Positions 1 to 9,778 are shown, numbered from the stretch's first letter. The stretch: DNA of 64,000 nucleotides from CALXOD01 sp964402715 (GCA_964402715.1 CAYODJ010000006.1:1-64000); one strand, 5' to 3'. Notes: generated by a model from the letters alone, not told the origin. Numbers and translations: made by a program.

Positions 1-124
<124 letters not shown>

Positions 125-424
125 CGTGATTCTTCCTTGAATTGACGTTGCTCCGGTCGGGACATCGCGAACGCCGACCGATCGAAACACCTAATATAGT
201 GCTTTCACGGCGGTATGCAAGTCTGTTTCTGAACAATTTCCGGAAACCGTTCCGGCGACCGCATTCCGAGATCGCGCGGGGAGGGATCGACGGTTTCTGC
301 GCGATCCGCCGGCCGGCTCCGCCGGCGGAGCGGGGCGTCGTCCGCTCGGCTCAGACGCAGTCTGGATTGCCGGTTCATGTCATTGCCGTTCGGACGCCCG
401 GCCGGAATGGCGTCGTGAAATGAA
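125..424. other. Intergenic, no supported gene
   Basis: Short overlapping frames on both strands lack family similarity or convincing ribosome binding sites. It separates the repeat-bearing ORF from the TIGR04076-type gene. No terminator or RNA gene was recognised. Confidence 0.5.
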
Positions 425-769
425 TCAGCGGACGGGAGCATGGTCGGGGGAGGAGGGCGTTTCGGTTGATTCCAGTTTGAAGATCACGGGGCGGAGTCCG
501 TCGTTGCAGCTGCAGACGGCGACACCGGGAACGCGGATCCAGTCCCCGTAGTAGAAGAGCGTCTTTCCCGCTCCGTGCGCCAGTGCGAACACGTACTGGT
601 GGATTGCCTTCCATGCTTCGTCGCAGAACCCCTGCGGCATGGCATAGTCGGCGTAGAAGATCTGACCGCTTCTCAGCATCGGACACGGACCGAGTCCTTC
701 GGCACCGTATTTTTCCGCCAGCTCCGCGTCGAATGTCGTTTTCAGGACAGTGATTTTCACTTTGTTCAC
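425..769 (-). CDS. TIGR04076 family protein
   Basis: A 114-residue protein that opens with KVKITVLK and carries the family marks GPCP, GQxF, MPxGFC, a tryptophan-containing helix, and a C-terminal CxCNDGLRPVIFKLE. These match the small cysteine-containing TIGR04076 family of bacteria and archaea, whose role is unknown. The conserved cysteines suggest a metal or redox site, but that is inference. The start is GTG at 769, preceded by AAAGGAG at a spacing of about 6 bases; no in-frame ATG fits. It stands alone, divergent from the glycosyltransferase gene at 988. Confidence 0.8.
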   Translation of the reverse strand: MNKVKITVLKTTFDAELAEKYGAEGLGPCPMLRSGQIFYADYAMPQGFCDEAWKAIHQYVFALAHGAGKTLFYYGDWIRVPGVAVCSCNDGLRPVIFKLESTETPSSPDHAPVR

Positions 770-907
770 GGCATGCTCCTTTCCTCCGTCCGGATCAAGA
801 TAGGCGAGGTTTTCATAAAAGCAAGCGGAGCATGCGGACGGGCGGACACCTGCGGATGCCGCATGGGAACCCGACGTGTGATCCGGTAAGGAACATGACC
901 GGAGCGC

Positions 908-928
908 CTGGAAATTTTGCTTTTCCAG
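908..928. promoter_or_regulatory. Operator-like inverted repeat
   Basis: CTGGAAA (908-914) and TTTCCAG (922-928) form a perfect 7-base inverted repeat with a 7-base spacer. It overlaps the predicted -35 box of the promoter at 917-944. A regulator binding here would block transcription of the membrane glycosyltransferase. No cognate regulator is identified. Confidence 0.4.
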
Positions 929-944
929 TGAATCGCGTTATTTT
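917..944 (+). promoter_or_regulatory. Sigma-70 promoter for the membrane glycosyltransferase
   Basis: TTGCTT (917-922), 16-base spacer, TATTTT (939-944). The distance to the start at 988 leaves a leader of roughly 35-40 bases with AAAGGAG at 972-978. Confidence 0.5.
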
Positions 945-987
945 ATGCGGTCTCCCCGCCGCGGGACGATCAAAGGAGATTATGCTT

Positions 988-2823
988 ATGTTGAATGTTT
1001 TTTCGTCGCTTCGGCGCGTGTTCTCCGTGCGGCTGGCCGTTTTGCTGCCCGACTCGGCTCGCATGGCTCCGCCGGACGGGGAGGTGTTGAGAAAAAGACT
1101 CGTCCTGCTGCTGACAGTCTGGGCGGCGACATGGTCTCTGCTTCCGCTCGCGGTGCTGGACAACGCGTTCATCGACGTGCTTGAGAACATCGTATGGGGC
1201 GGTCATTTTCAGTTCGGATATGATAAAAATCCCTACCTCGGTGCGTGGATCGGCGCCCTTGCCGCCGGGATTTCGGGGGGGGGGGGGGGGGGGTGAGATT
1301 TTTGAAGGGAAAAGCGAAATTATTAGCCACCTGTTGGTGTTTACTGTACACGGATGCGTGTGGTTACACGGGAAANNNNNNNNNNCCCCCCCCCCCGCCC
1401 CCCGCCCCCCCCCCCGCCCGCCCCCCCCCGGCCCCCCCCGCCCCCCCCCCCCCCCCCCCCCCCCCCCGAGATTGTTCTCTGGAACAGCTATCTGATGAGC
1501 CAGCTGTTCGTGATGACTGGACTCGTCTGCGTCTGGAGACTCGGGAAACGCATGACCACCGACGCGGGCGCGTTCCTCGCGGTGCTGTTTCTGCTCGGGG
1601 TGAACTACTACGGAATCAAGGCGACGGAGTTCTGCGACGATGTGATGGAGCTGGGTTTCTGGCCGCTCCTGATTCTCTGTTTCCACCGTGCTCTGCGGGA
1701 CGGCGGCCGTGTCTGGAACTGGCTCCTGGTCGGACTGCTCGCCGGATGCTGCTTCATGGTGAAGTACTATGCGGCGGTGCTGTTCGCGTCCATGTTCATC
1801 GTGATGCTGGCGACGCCTGAGGGGAGGCGGTCCTTCCTGAAGCCGGGACCGTGGCTCGGCGCACTTGTGTTTGTCGCGATCTCGCTGCCGAATTTCGTCT
1901 GGCTGGCCGGGAACGACATGGTGGCGTTCCGTTACGCGTTCGGACGTGCGTCGCTCAAGGGCGGGATGCCTGTTTTCGAGTTCACTTTCGACAGGCTGCT
2001 GAAATATCCGCTGCGCTGTCTGGAGCGCACGCTTTCGGTGCTGATTGTGCCGCTGATTCCGTTTCTCCTGCTTTTCTGCCGGCGCGACGAAAGTATGAAA
2101 ACTGCTTCGTTCGACCGCCGTTTTACGGCGATTCTCGCGCTGGGGCCGTTCGTGTTCACCCTGTTGTTTTCACTCGCTTCGGGCGGTTCGGTGAACTATT
2201 CGTGGGTCGTTCCGTGTTTTCCGATGCTCGGTGTTTTTCTCGTGCTGCATCTCCGGCCGGACATCAGCCGCTTCAATCTGAACTGCTTCACCGGATTCGT
2301 CGTCGTGCTGCTGGCGGTGTTCGCGACGGTGTTCGCGGTGAGGAGTCTCTGGCAGCAGCCGTACCGGAAACGCGGATGCGATTACGAGAACTTCCCGGGG
2401 AAAGCGCTGGCTGCGCGCGTCACCGGCGAGTGGCGCGCGCGTTACGGTGCGCCGCTGCCGTTCGTGATCGGTGAACGGAGGGAATCCTGCAATGTCGCGG
2501 TTTACTCGCCCGACCGGCCGCAGGCGTATTTCTCCGCGAACCCGGAGTTCAGCCAGTGGATCGACGAGGACGAGGTCAGGACCAAGGGCGCGGTGGTTCT
2601 GTTCGACGGCCGTCCGGACCGCCGTCCGGCCTTTCTCTCGCGTCTCGCCGGATCCGGATTCACGCTGACTCCGGAGGTGCGGATCGAGGAGGAAAGGTCG
2701 CTCCCCGGCTGGTTCCGCGCACTTGCGGGCGCTCCGAAACGGGACGTCTACGTCTATTGTTTCATCCCGCCGGATTCCGGGACGGGAAACGGATCCGCCG
2801 CAGCGCGGGACGCGGTTGAATGA
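988..2823 (+). CDS. GT39/ArnT-type membrane glycosyltransferase, interrupted by an assembly gap
   Basis: The N-terminal part (988-1274) encodes a membrane segment followed by DNAFIDVLEN and YDKNPYLGAWIG, the acidic first periplasmic loop typical of GT39/ArnT-like enzymes that move sugars from lipid-linked donors. After the gap, 1468-2823 continues in a compatible frame with multiple hydrophobic helices (GLVCVWRLGKRM, FLAVLFLLGVNYYGIKATEF) and a soluble C-terminal domain. The two halves clearly belong together: the break falls just before SYLMSQLFV. Start 988 was chosen over the ATG at 982 because AAAGGAG at 972-978 gives a spacing of 9. The gene is damaged between 1275 and 1467 by a G run, 82 bases of unrelated sequence, ten Ns and a C-rich run. 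Acceptor sugar or lipid is unknown. Confidence 0.75.
1275..1467. repeat. Homopolymer-flanked assembly gap
   Basis: A run of 19 G (1275-1293), then 82 bases of AT-richer sequence unlike the surrounding gene, then ten N (1376-1385), then a C-rich tract with scattered G (1386-1467). The impure C tract and Ns indicate unreliable assembly. The real locus probably contains a G or C homopolymer of unknown length inside the glycosyltransferase gene. Confidence 0.9.
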
Positions 2824-3455
2824 TTCGGTTCTTGTCAGAGTGAAACTCGACGGCATGACCGCATGCGGGGCTCCGGATAGGCGGACGGGCGCGGATTGAG
2901 TTCATGTGATGAAGACAAACGGAGAACGCCGTCATTTCCGTGCGGACGACGCCGTTCCTTTTGCCGGAAACGCGCTGACGACCCCGCATGTGAAGCCGTC
3001 AGGAGTGACGAACGAACCGGCCGCTGGGGCGGCGGGGATTCCGTTTGGGCAAGTGTCCCGCGCCTCGCGCACATCCGGCTCTGATTGATCACGCACAGAC
3101 GGGGCCGGCTTCCCTCATTCCACATCTCGTTCGTAAAGTTTGCAAATGTCCATGTACGGACGTGTCCCCCCGTTCCGTAAATATGCCTGACCCGCGTTAC
3201 CGCCGCCACGGCCGCCGTCGTCTTGATTTTCGCGGCTGTATGGAGGCAATCATGGGGGGCTTTTCCGGGCGACTCTAATCGGGAATATGCGTGATTGGGG
3301 GGATGACGTTGTCGATCGTGGCGTCGGAATCGATCGCGGAATCATGGAACGGAATTTTCGCGTTTCTGCTCAGACTTCACATGCAGGATTACACACGGAG
3401 ACGCTTCTGGAATTTTTCTTCAACATCGTTCCATGCGGGATTCTGAGGCGAAGAA
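2824..3455. other. Intergenic, no supported gene
   Basis: Only short overlapping frames with arginine-rich low-complexity translations are present. No ribosome binding site, RNA gene or strong terminator was recognised between the glycosyltransferase and the tRNA. Confidence 0.5.
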
Positions 3456-3531
<76 letters not shown>

Positions 3532-3580
3532 GTTCGGCGCGTTCTGCCGGCGCACGGCCGCATAACGCGAAGCGGTGAAC

Positions 3581-3609
3581 ACTATACACCGTCGGCGGAG
3601 GAATGCAAA
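3581..3609 (-). promoter_or_regulatory. Promoter for tRNA-Arg
   Basis: On the minus strand TTTGCA (3609-3604), 17-base spacer, TATAGT (3586-3581). The -10 box lies about 50 bases before the mature 5' end of the tRNA. Confidence 0.5.
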
Positions 3610-4004
3610 TCTCTCTTTATGCGGCCGTCCGTTGTGCAATGTGCTTTTTGCGGTATTGTACCGGATTTTGTGGAAGCTCCTGTAGATGCCGGAGCCGACG
3701 AGGACATCGCCGGCGATGTCATCCGTTTTTTCCTGTTCTCCCTCGTCCGGGCGGCGGTTCGCGGCGACGTATTGTCCGCTGAAAATGCGGCGCGCCGGAA
3801 TTCTTCTGAACCGTATGCGGTTCATCAGAGGAAAATTTCTCGGCTGCTTGACAAAACGTCGATTGCGTGCCAGCTTTATCTCCGTCGTTTCCCTGTCTGT
3901 TGTCTTCGTTCCATTTTTCGGACGGGGGTACGCCCCGTGCTCCGGATCGGATTCGCCGATCTGCGCGGGCGGTGCGTGGCGGAAATCGTGTTCGGATAGA
4001 AAGC
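3610..4004. other. Intergenic, no supported gene
   Basis: Lies between the tRNA promoter and the family 2 glycosyltransferase. The overlapping frames give compositionally biased translations with no family similarity, and no clear promoter for the downstream gene was seen. Confidence 0.45.
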
Positions 4005-4834
4005 ATGCCGGAACCTGAAGTCTCCATCATCATTCCGAATTACAGGACTGCGGCCTTGACGAAATTGTGCCTGCGGTCGCTTGTCCTGCATACCGAACTC
4101 AGACGGGTCAGGGTGATTGTCGTCGACAACGACTCTCAGGATGAATCGACGGAATATCTGCGCGGTTTGTCGTGGATCCGGCTTATCGAGCGGCGACGCG
4201 CAAAGGAGGAGAGCGGTCCGCAGATGCATGCCCGCGCACTGGATCTGGCTTTCGCGCAGGTCGACACCCCTTATACGCTGGTGATGCACACGGACACCAT
4301 CGTCGTCAGCAGTTCATGGCTTGACTTTCTCGTCGGCAATATCGCTTCCTCCCCGGATATCGCCGGCGTCGGCAGCTGGAAGCTCGAGTCCGTTCCCGCA
4401 TGGCGGCGCGTCGGCAAGGCGGTTGAATCGTTCTGTCGTCTCCCGCTGCGACGCGGAATCGGGGGGGGGGGGGGGGGGGGGGGGGGGATGTCCGGTTTCT
4501 GCGCAGCCATTGCGCCATGTACCGTACGCGGCTGATTCGCCAGTGCGGACAGGGGTTCGCGGACGGTTGCACCGCCGGCAAGTCGCTGCACCTGGCTCTG
4601 GAAAGAGCGGGATTCACCATGCTGTTCATCGGGTCGGAAGAGCTCATGAAGCACGTCCGCCACCTGAATCATGCGACGATGATACTGAATCCCAGACCCG
4701 GGGACCGCAAGACCGCGAGGGCGTCGGCGAGACGACGTCTCGAACGCGAGCTCGAGGAACTCCGTTGCGGCGAGATTCTTTCCGACAATACGCTCGACAG
4801 ACCGCATCGGGAGCAGACGCATCGCCGGCAGTGA
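4005..4834 (+). CDS. Family 2 glycosyltransferase, frame broken at a poly-G tract
   Basis: The N-terminal half (4005-4460) begins MPEPEVSIIIPNYRTAALT and has the GT-A features VIVVDNDSQDES and YTLVMHTDTIVV, where the DxD-like motif binds the nucleotide-sugar. A 27-G run at 4461-4487 follows. In the same frame the protein would end about 15 codons later. The true continuation is another frame: from 4490 it reads VRFLRSHCAMYRTRLIRQCG and on to a stop at 4834, the usual C-terminal layout of these enzymes. Adding one G or removing two would rejoin the halves into about 277 residues. Either the tract is phase-variable and this copy is off, or its length was miscalled. The gene lies in the same glycan region as the GT39-type enzyme. 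Confidence 0.8.
4461..4487 (+). repeat. 27-G homopolymer inside a glycosyltransferase gene
   Basis: An uninterrupted run of 27 G separates the two halves of the family 2 glycosyltransferase and leaves them in different frames. Other G runs seen in the window reach only 7-9, apart from the 19-G run at 1275-1293. Confidence 0.85.
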
Positions 4835-5194
4835 CATGCGGACTGTCCGACGGTTCCTCCTTATCCTTTTCGACGGCCGGCCGGTGCGAACAATCGGCCG
4901 ACCGGGACGGTTCATTCCGATTTCACGTCGACGAAAGGCTGAGCCGGGCGCGCGGAGTCTGACGGCCGACGGGCGCATCGGTGCGTAAGCGGGGATCGGC
5001 AGGAAAATCGACTGCGCACGTCCGCATCCGTGCCGGATCATCCTGCGGTGGGAAACGGAAATCCGGCTCTGATCCGTCCCGTCTGGCTCCGTTCCGTGCC
5101 CGGCCGTCACGGTCACGTCAGCCGCGAGGACGGCGGGAACCGACGGATTCCTCCCGGACACCGGGAACGTCTCCGGCAGGACGGGCCGCTGCCT
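4835..5194. other. Intergenic between convergent genes
   Basis: No gene supported. The glycosyltransferase ends at 4834 and the minus-strand hydrolase ends at 5195. No strong terminator hairpin followed by a T run was found. Confidence 0.5.
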
Positions 5195-6295
5195 TCACTT
5201 CAGATTCTTCTGAAAGAACGCGGCGATTTTGTCGAACGGGATCGCGTCACGGCCGCCTCCGTCGTACAGATCGGTATGCGACGCTCCGGGTACGATCAGC
5301 AGTTCCTTGTTGTCGCGGTGGACTGTGTATGAAGTCATGTCTCTGTAGGCATCCTCGCTGAAGTAGCGCGAGTGGGCTTTCTCTCCGTGGATCAGCAGCA
5401 CTGCGGAACGGATTTCCTTGGAATAGGAGAGAATGGGCTGATTCATGAACGACATCGTTCCGGTGACGGTCCATCCGTCGTTGGAGTTGCCGGAACGTGC
5501 ATGGTAGCCGCGAGGGGTTTTGTAGTAGTCATGATAATCCTTGACAAATTGCGGCGCGTCTTCGGGGACGGGGTCGACCACTCCGCCTTCCTGTTCATAG
5601 AAGCCCTGCGAGTACTCCCTGGTGCGCTGGGCATTCAGTTTCCGGCGTGTTTCGTGGCGCGCCTTCTCATTGTCGGCCGCATCAAAATATCCGTTTGCCC
5701 TCACGCGGCTGATGTTGTACATGGTCGAGGCGACGGTCGCCTTGATCCGAGTGTCCAGCGCGGCGGCATTCAGCGCGATGCCTCCCCACCCGCAGATGCC
5801 GAGAATTCCGATTCTCTCCGGATCGACGTTCGGCGCGGTGGAAAGGAAGTCCACGGCGGCCTGAAAATCCTCCGTGTTGATGTCCGGAGACGCGACACGG
5901 CGCGGAACGCCGCCGCTCTCGCCGGTGAACGACGGGTCGAAGGCGATGGTGAGGAAACCTCGCTCCGCCAGAGTCTGAGCGTACAGACCGCTGCTCTGCT
6001 CCTTGACCGCCCCGAAAGGACCGCTGACCGCGACGGCCGCAAGCCTGCCGGCGGCGTTCGCCGGCTCGTAGAGATCGGCGGCCAGAGTGATGCCGTAGCG
6101 GTTGACGAACGTGACCTTGCGGTGGTTCACCTTGCAGCTCTTGGGAAAGGTCTTGTCCCATTCCTGCGTGAGTTCCAGCTTCTGACTGACGATGCGGTTG
6201 TTCATGGATTCCGTTCTCCTGATCTCTGCATGGACGCCGGCGTCGAGCAGCATGACGCCGACGACGGCGCCGATGATTCCTGCGTGTGCGCGCAT
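5195..6295 (-). CDS. Secreted alpha/beta hydrolase (dienelactone hydrolase/YcjY-like)
   Basis: A 366-residue protein with a hydrophobic N-terminus (GIIGAVVGVMLLDAGVHA) that looks like a signal peptide. The body is an alpha/beta-hydrolase: the oxyanion region VAVSGPFGAVKEQ, the nucleophile elbow GICGWGG, and a C-terminal GASHTDLYD holding the catalytic histidine. The nucleophile position is cysteine rather than serine, as in dienelactone-hydrolase-like proteins. Substrate is unknown; ester or lactone hydrolysis outside the cytoplasm is inferred. The start at 6295 follows CGGAGC at a spacing of about 7. It lies downstream of htpG on the same strand but 140 bases away, so co-transcription is uncertain. 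Confidence 0.75.
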   Translation of the reverse strand: MRAHAGIIGAVVGVMLLDAGVHAEIRRTESMNNRIVSQKLELTQEWDKTFPKSCKVNHRKVTFVNRYGITLAADLYEPANAAGRLAAVAVSGPFGAVKEQSSGLYAQTLAERGFLTIAFDPSFTGESGGVPRRVASPDINTEDFQAAVDFLSTAPNVDPERIGILGICGWGGIALNAAALDTRIKATVASTMYNISRVRANGYFDAADNEKARHETRRKLNAQRTREYSQGFYEQEGGVVDPVPEDAPQFVKDYHDYYKTPRGYHARSGNSNDGWTVTGTMSFMNQPILSYSKEIRSAVLLIHGEKAHSRYFSEDAYRDMTSYTVHRDNKELLIVPGASHTDLYDGGGRDAIPFDKIAAFFQKNLK

Positions 6296-6435
6296 GTCTG
6301 TGCTCCGGACTTTCCTTGTTTCAATGTTTTCTCAGCGCGGCCGCCGACGCCGCGCGTACGGACGACGGGCCGGCGGGAGACCGTCCCCTTGAGGCTCCGG
6401 CTCCGGACGCGGCGGTCGGCCGGATCCGATTCCGG

Positions 6436-8370
6436 TTACGCGTTCGGCGGAATGGTCTCGTGCTTTTTCAGGTCGATTGCGCTTTCCGCCGCGCGCATCA
6501 TCAGTTCGGTTATGCGTTTGGCGAAAGCGGCCGGATCGGAGACGGGACTGCCTTCGACGAGCAGAGCCTGATCGAAAAGAGTCATGGCGTATTCCGCAAT
6601 CGCGCCGTCTCCGCTCTGTCTTTTGCTTTCGAGCACGGCAATCAGCGGGTGATCGGGGTTCAGCTCAAGAATCCTCTTGCTGACCGGAATATCCCGATTC
6701 ATGGCCTTGAACAGCCGCTCCATATGCGGGCTGGGCGCGCGTCCTTCGGTCACGAGACAGCACGGACTGTCGGTCAGACGGCCGGAAAACCGGATCTTCT
6801 CCACATGTTCGGAAAGAGCCTGCTGCAGCGCGTTTACAAGCTCCGCGTATTTCTGGCCGGCGTCCGCGATCTTCTTGTCCAACGCCTCCTTGTCCTTGCC
6901 GGTGAGTTCAAACTCTCCCTGAACGACTGATTTGAAGTTCTTCTTCCCGTACTGGAACATGGACTGCATGATCCATTCGTCGATGGGATCGGTCATGAAC
7001 AGCACGTCGTAGCCTTTGCTGCGGTAGTATTCCAGCGCCGGGGACGATTCGACGGATTCACGCTTCTCCCCTGTGATGTAGTAGATCTCGTTCTGCTCCG
7101 ACGGCATGGCCTTCACGTACTGATCCAGAGAGGACAGCTCCCCCTGTTTGCCGTTCATGGTCTCGTACATGGCCAGTGCTTTTATTTTTTCCTGATTGAT
7201 CCGATCCGTGTGAATGCCTTCCTTGAGAATGCGGCCGAATTCGCGGAAGAACTTCCCGTATTTTTCCGGCTCGTTCTCCTGCATTTTGCGCAGTTCTCCC
7301 AGCACGCGGCCGACGATCGCCTTTTGGATTTTCTGCAGCTGCGGGTTTTCCTGGAGTATTTCCCTGGACACGTTGAGCGGCAGATCGCTGGAATCCACCA
7401 CGCCGCGCACGAAACGCAGATAATCGGGAATCAGTTCCTCGCATTCATCGGTGATGAAAACCCGGCGGACATACAGCTGCAGACCCTTTTTCTGGATATC
7501 GGGCATGAGCAGGTTGAACGGGGCGGCGGCGGGGAGATACAGCAGCGCCTTGAACTCGCTCGCGCCCTCGGCGGCGATGTGGATCGCCTTCAGGTATTCG
7601 GATCCGCCCCAGCTGGAGATGTGCGAATAGAAGCTCTTGTGTTCCTCCTCGGAGACCTCTTCTGGCTTGCGCAGCCAGATCGCCTTGCTGGAGTTGAGCA
7701 CGCGGTCCTCGGTGGTCTTGGTCTTGTCATCGTTGGTCTTGGTCACAGGCAGGATGATCGGATACGCTATGAAATCCGAATATTTCTGAACGATTTCGCT
7801 GAGTTTCCACGACTCCAGATAGATTTCCGCCCCCGGCCTGAGTTTGAGCGTGATTTCGGTGCCGGGATCCTTCTTTTCCGCGGCGTCGATGTCGAAAGTT
7901 CCTTCGCCTCTGCTGCTCCAGCGGACGGCCGGAGCGTCGGAGCCGGCCTTGCGGGTGACGAGCGTCACTTCCTCGGCCACCATGAAGGCCGAGTAGAAGC
8001 CGACGCCGAACTGGCCGATCAGTTCCGGCACGTTGTCGGAGGCGTTTTTCGCCTCGCTGATGCTTTTCAGAAAAGCCCTGGTGCCGGACTGCGCGATGGT
8101 GCCGATGTTCTCGATCACCTCATCCTCGGTCATGCCGATGCCGTTGTCCGCGACAGTCAGCGTCTTGGCGTCTTTGTCGGCGGTCAGGCGGATGACCCAC
8201 TCGCGGACGAGCTCGGGACGGGTCAGACTCTCGAATCTGGCCTTGTCGATGGCGTCGGCCGCGTTGGCGATCAGTTCCCGCAGGAAAATCTCCTTGTTGG
8301 AGTACAGGGAGTGGATCATGAGGTTCAGCAGTTGCGAAACCTCGGTTCTGAACGATTGAGTCTTTGACAT
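6436..8370 (-). CDS. htpG: Molecular chaperone HtpG (Hsp90)
   Basis: A 644-residue bacterial Hsp90. The N-terminal GHKL ATPase domain is intact: the ATP-binding helix SNKEIFLRELIANAADAID, the DNGIGMT box and the lid motif GQFGVGFYSAFMV. The middle domain carries GVVDSSDLPLNVSREILQ, a hallmark of the family, and a C-terminal dimerisation domain follows. It works as a cytosolic homodimer in late protein folding and stress recovery. Start MSKTQSF at 8370 follows an AGGAG site. The frame stays open far upstream on the antisense of rdgC, but that extension has no family similarity. A strong promoter at 8410-8438 gives a leader of about 33 bases. No CIRCE-like heat-shock operator was recognised. 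Confidence 0.97.
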   Translation of the reverse strand: MSKTQSFRTEVSQLLNLMIHSLYSNKEIFLRELIANAADAIDKARFESLTRPELVREWVIRLTADKDAKTLTVADNGIGMTEDEVIENIGTIAQSGTRAFLKSISEAKNASDNVPELIGQFGVGFYSAFMVAEEVTLVTRKAGSDAPAVRWSSRGEGTFDIDAAEKKDPGTEITLKLRPGAEIYLESWKLSEIVQKYSDFIAYPIILPVTKTNDDKTKTTEDRVLNSSKAIWLRKPEEVSEEEHKSFYSHISSWGGSEYLKAIHIAAEGASEFKALLYLPAAAPFNLLMPDIQKKGLQLYVRRVFITDECEELIPDYLRFVRGVVDSSDLPLNVSREILQENPQLQKIQKAIVGRVLGELRKMQENEPEKYGKFFREFGRILKEGIHTDRINQEKIKALAMYETMNGKQGELSSLDQYVKAMPSEQNEIYYITGEKRESVESSPALEYYRSKGYDVLFMTDPIDEWIMQSMFQYGKKNFKSVVQGEFELTGKDKEALDKKIADAGQKYAELVNALQQALSEHVEKIRFSGRLTDSPCCLVTEGRAPSPHMERLFKAMNRDIPVSKRILELNPDHPLIAVLESKRQSGDGAIAEYAMTLFDQALLVEGSPVSDPAAFAKRITELMMRAAESAIDLKKHETIPPNA

Positions 8371-8409
8371 TGAAAGAGAACTCCTGATTTCAGCAAAAAA
8401 CGTTCGGGG

Positions 8410-8438
8410 AATATAGTGTTTCCCGGTAGGAAAATCAA
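8410..8438 (-). promoter_or_regulatory. Promoter for htpG
   Basis: Minus strand TTGATT (8438-8433), 17-base spacer, TATATT (8415-8410). Confidence 0.7.
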
Positions 8439-8621
8439 GCGGAACAGCCGATCGCCTCCGTACGCTGATCCGCCGCCGCCCTCTGTCCCCGCCGGGTATG
8501 CGGTCCGGGATGCGGATCCAGGGGAAAGGAATCCCCTGCGGCACGCGCCGGCGGCTTCCCCGCGCGGCGTCGCCGCGCGGGCCGGCGCGGAGGGCGATCG
8601 GGAGATCTGGAGATCGGGCGA

Positions 8622-9725
8622 TCAGATTCCGTCCCGTTCCGCGGCCCAGCGGCGCAGTTCCTTTTCGGTTTCCGGGTAACCGGCCGAGAGGACGGTTTCC
8701 GCGAATTTGGAGAAGTATTTCTCCAGAGCCGTTTTGAAGACGGCAAGCGATTCGATGCGTTCGATAAAATGCTCGTCGGGAGACACCGCCTCGCCTTCCG
8801 GAAGCTTCATCGAGCCGAAAGAGAAATGATCGGCGTCCATGGTTCCGCTCCAGATGTCCTCTCCGCGCACAAGGCTGAATTTCGCCTTCTTGAGCTTTTT
8901 TCCGACTGCCAGGGCGGCCTTGGCTTCGGCGCTGCGCTGCGGGCTGTTGCCTTTCTTGATGACGGTCTCCTCGGCGCCGTTGGCCTCCGCGGCGTAGGCG
9001 AGAGTGAGAGGGCCTTCGATGAACAGGTCGAATTCCCCGTCCTCGCCGCAGTCGATTTTCCCTTCGTGTTCGCTGTAGTACCATAGCCACGTCAGAAAAT
9101 CTCTGCCGACGACCGTCTGCTCTTCCGTCGCGTCGCCGAAAGACATGGCCGGGAAGCTGGCCTCCGTCACGTGGAAGGTTTTTTCCAGCATCACCCCCGG
9201 CGTCAGCTGCACCGGTTCGACCTTGACCGTATGGTAGAAATTCTCGATGAAGAAATCAATCTGCGATGCGGAAGCCGTTCCGAGATACAGGGCGTTGTTC
9301 CGCGGATCGAGTGCGAACGACACGGACGAGAGAGAGGGAGGCATCTGCGGCAGATGACGTGCCACCGCCGACTCCTTGATGGATCTGCGGACTTTCGCGG
9401 GAACGAATTCCGCGTCATGAGCCTGGCGGTAGAGGAATTCCTCCCGTCTGCATATCGCGTTCAGCAGAGCCGCCGGCAGTCTCCGCTCGGCCTTGCGCAG
9501 GGTCAGGTGCATGAAAGGTCCGCGGTAGGCGGTTCCTTCGTCGATTTGAGTGTCGAGCAGGTGACGGCCGGTGACCCACCCGATCTGCGGATCTGCGCCA
9601 GGCTCGCCGCTGACGCTGTCGAGCGTTCCGGCCTTGTTGGACGAGAAGCATTCCACCGCGTTGTCCGGGAGCGGAGAGGGAAGATCGAATATGGTCAGCG
9701 TCACGGTACCGTTGTCAAATGGCAT
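8622..9725 (-). CDS. rdgC: RdgC-like recombination-associated protein
   Basis: A 367-residue protein with the layout of RdgC: an N-terminal IGWVTGRH segment, FMHLTLRKAERRLP, the helix FVPAKVRRSIKESAVARHLPQMPP, then LYLGTASASQIDFFIENFYHTVKVE, and a C-terminal domain ending near the second half of the fold. RdgC is a ring-forming DNA-binding protein that limits RecA loading in proteobacteria. Similarity here is by pattern rather than close identity, so function in this lineage is inferred. Start at 9725 follows GGAGAA at about 6 bases. It has its own promoter at 9779-9807 and lies upstream of htpG in the same direction, separated by the htpG promoter. Confidence 0.65.
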   Translation of the reverse strand: MPFDNGTVTLTIFDLPSPLPDNAVECFSSNKAGTLDSVSGEPGADPQIGWVTGRHLLDTQIDEGTAYRGPFMHLTLRKAERRLPAALLNAICRREEFLYRQAHDAEFVPAKVRRSIKESAVARHLPQMPPSLSSVSFALDPRNNALYLGTASASQIDFFIENFYHTVKVEPVQLTPGVMLEKTFHVTEASFPAMSFGDATEEQTVVGRDFLTWLWYYSEHEGKIDCGEDGEFDLFIEGPLTLAYAAEANGAEETVIKKGNSPQRSAEAKAALAVGKKLKKAKFSLVRGEDIWSGTMDADHFSFGSMKLPEGEAVSPDEHFIERIESLAVFKTALEKYFSKFAETVLSAGYPETEKELRRWAAERDGI

Positions 9726-9778
9726 TTTCGTTCTCCATGAATGTTTTTTTTTTGATGTCGTTGATCGCGTGTTTGGCG

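Noticed and set aside
7210..8367. Open frame of 385 codons on the plus strand
   Set aside because: Antisense to htpG, which has intact family motifs over the same bases.
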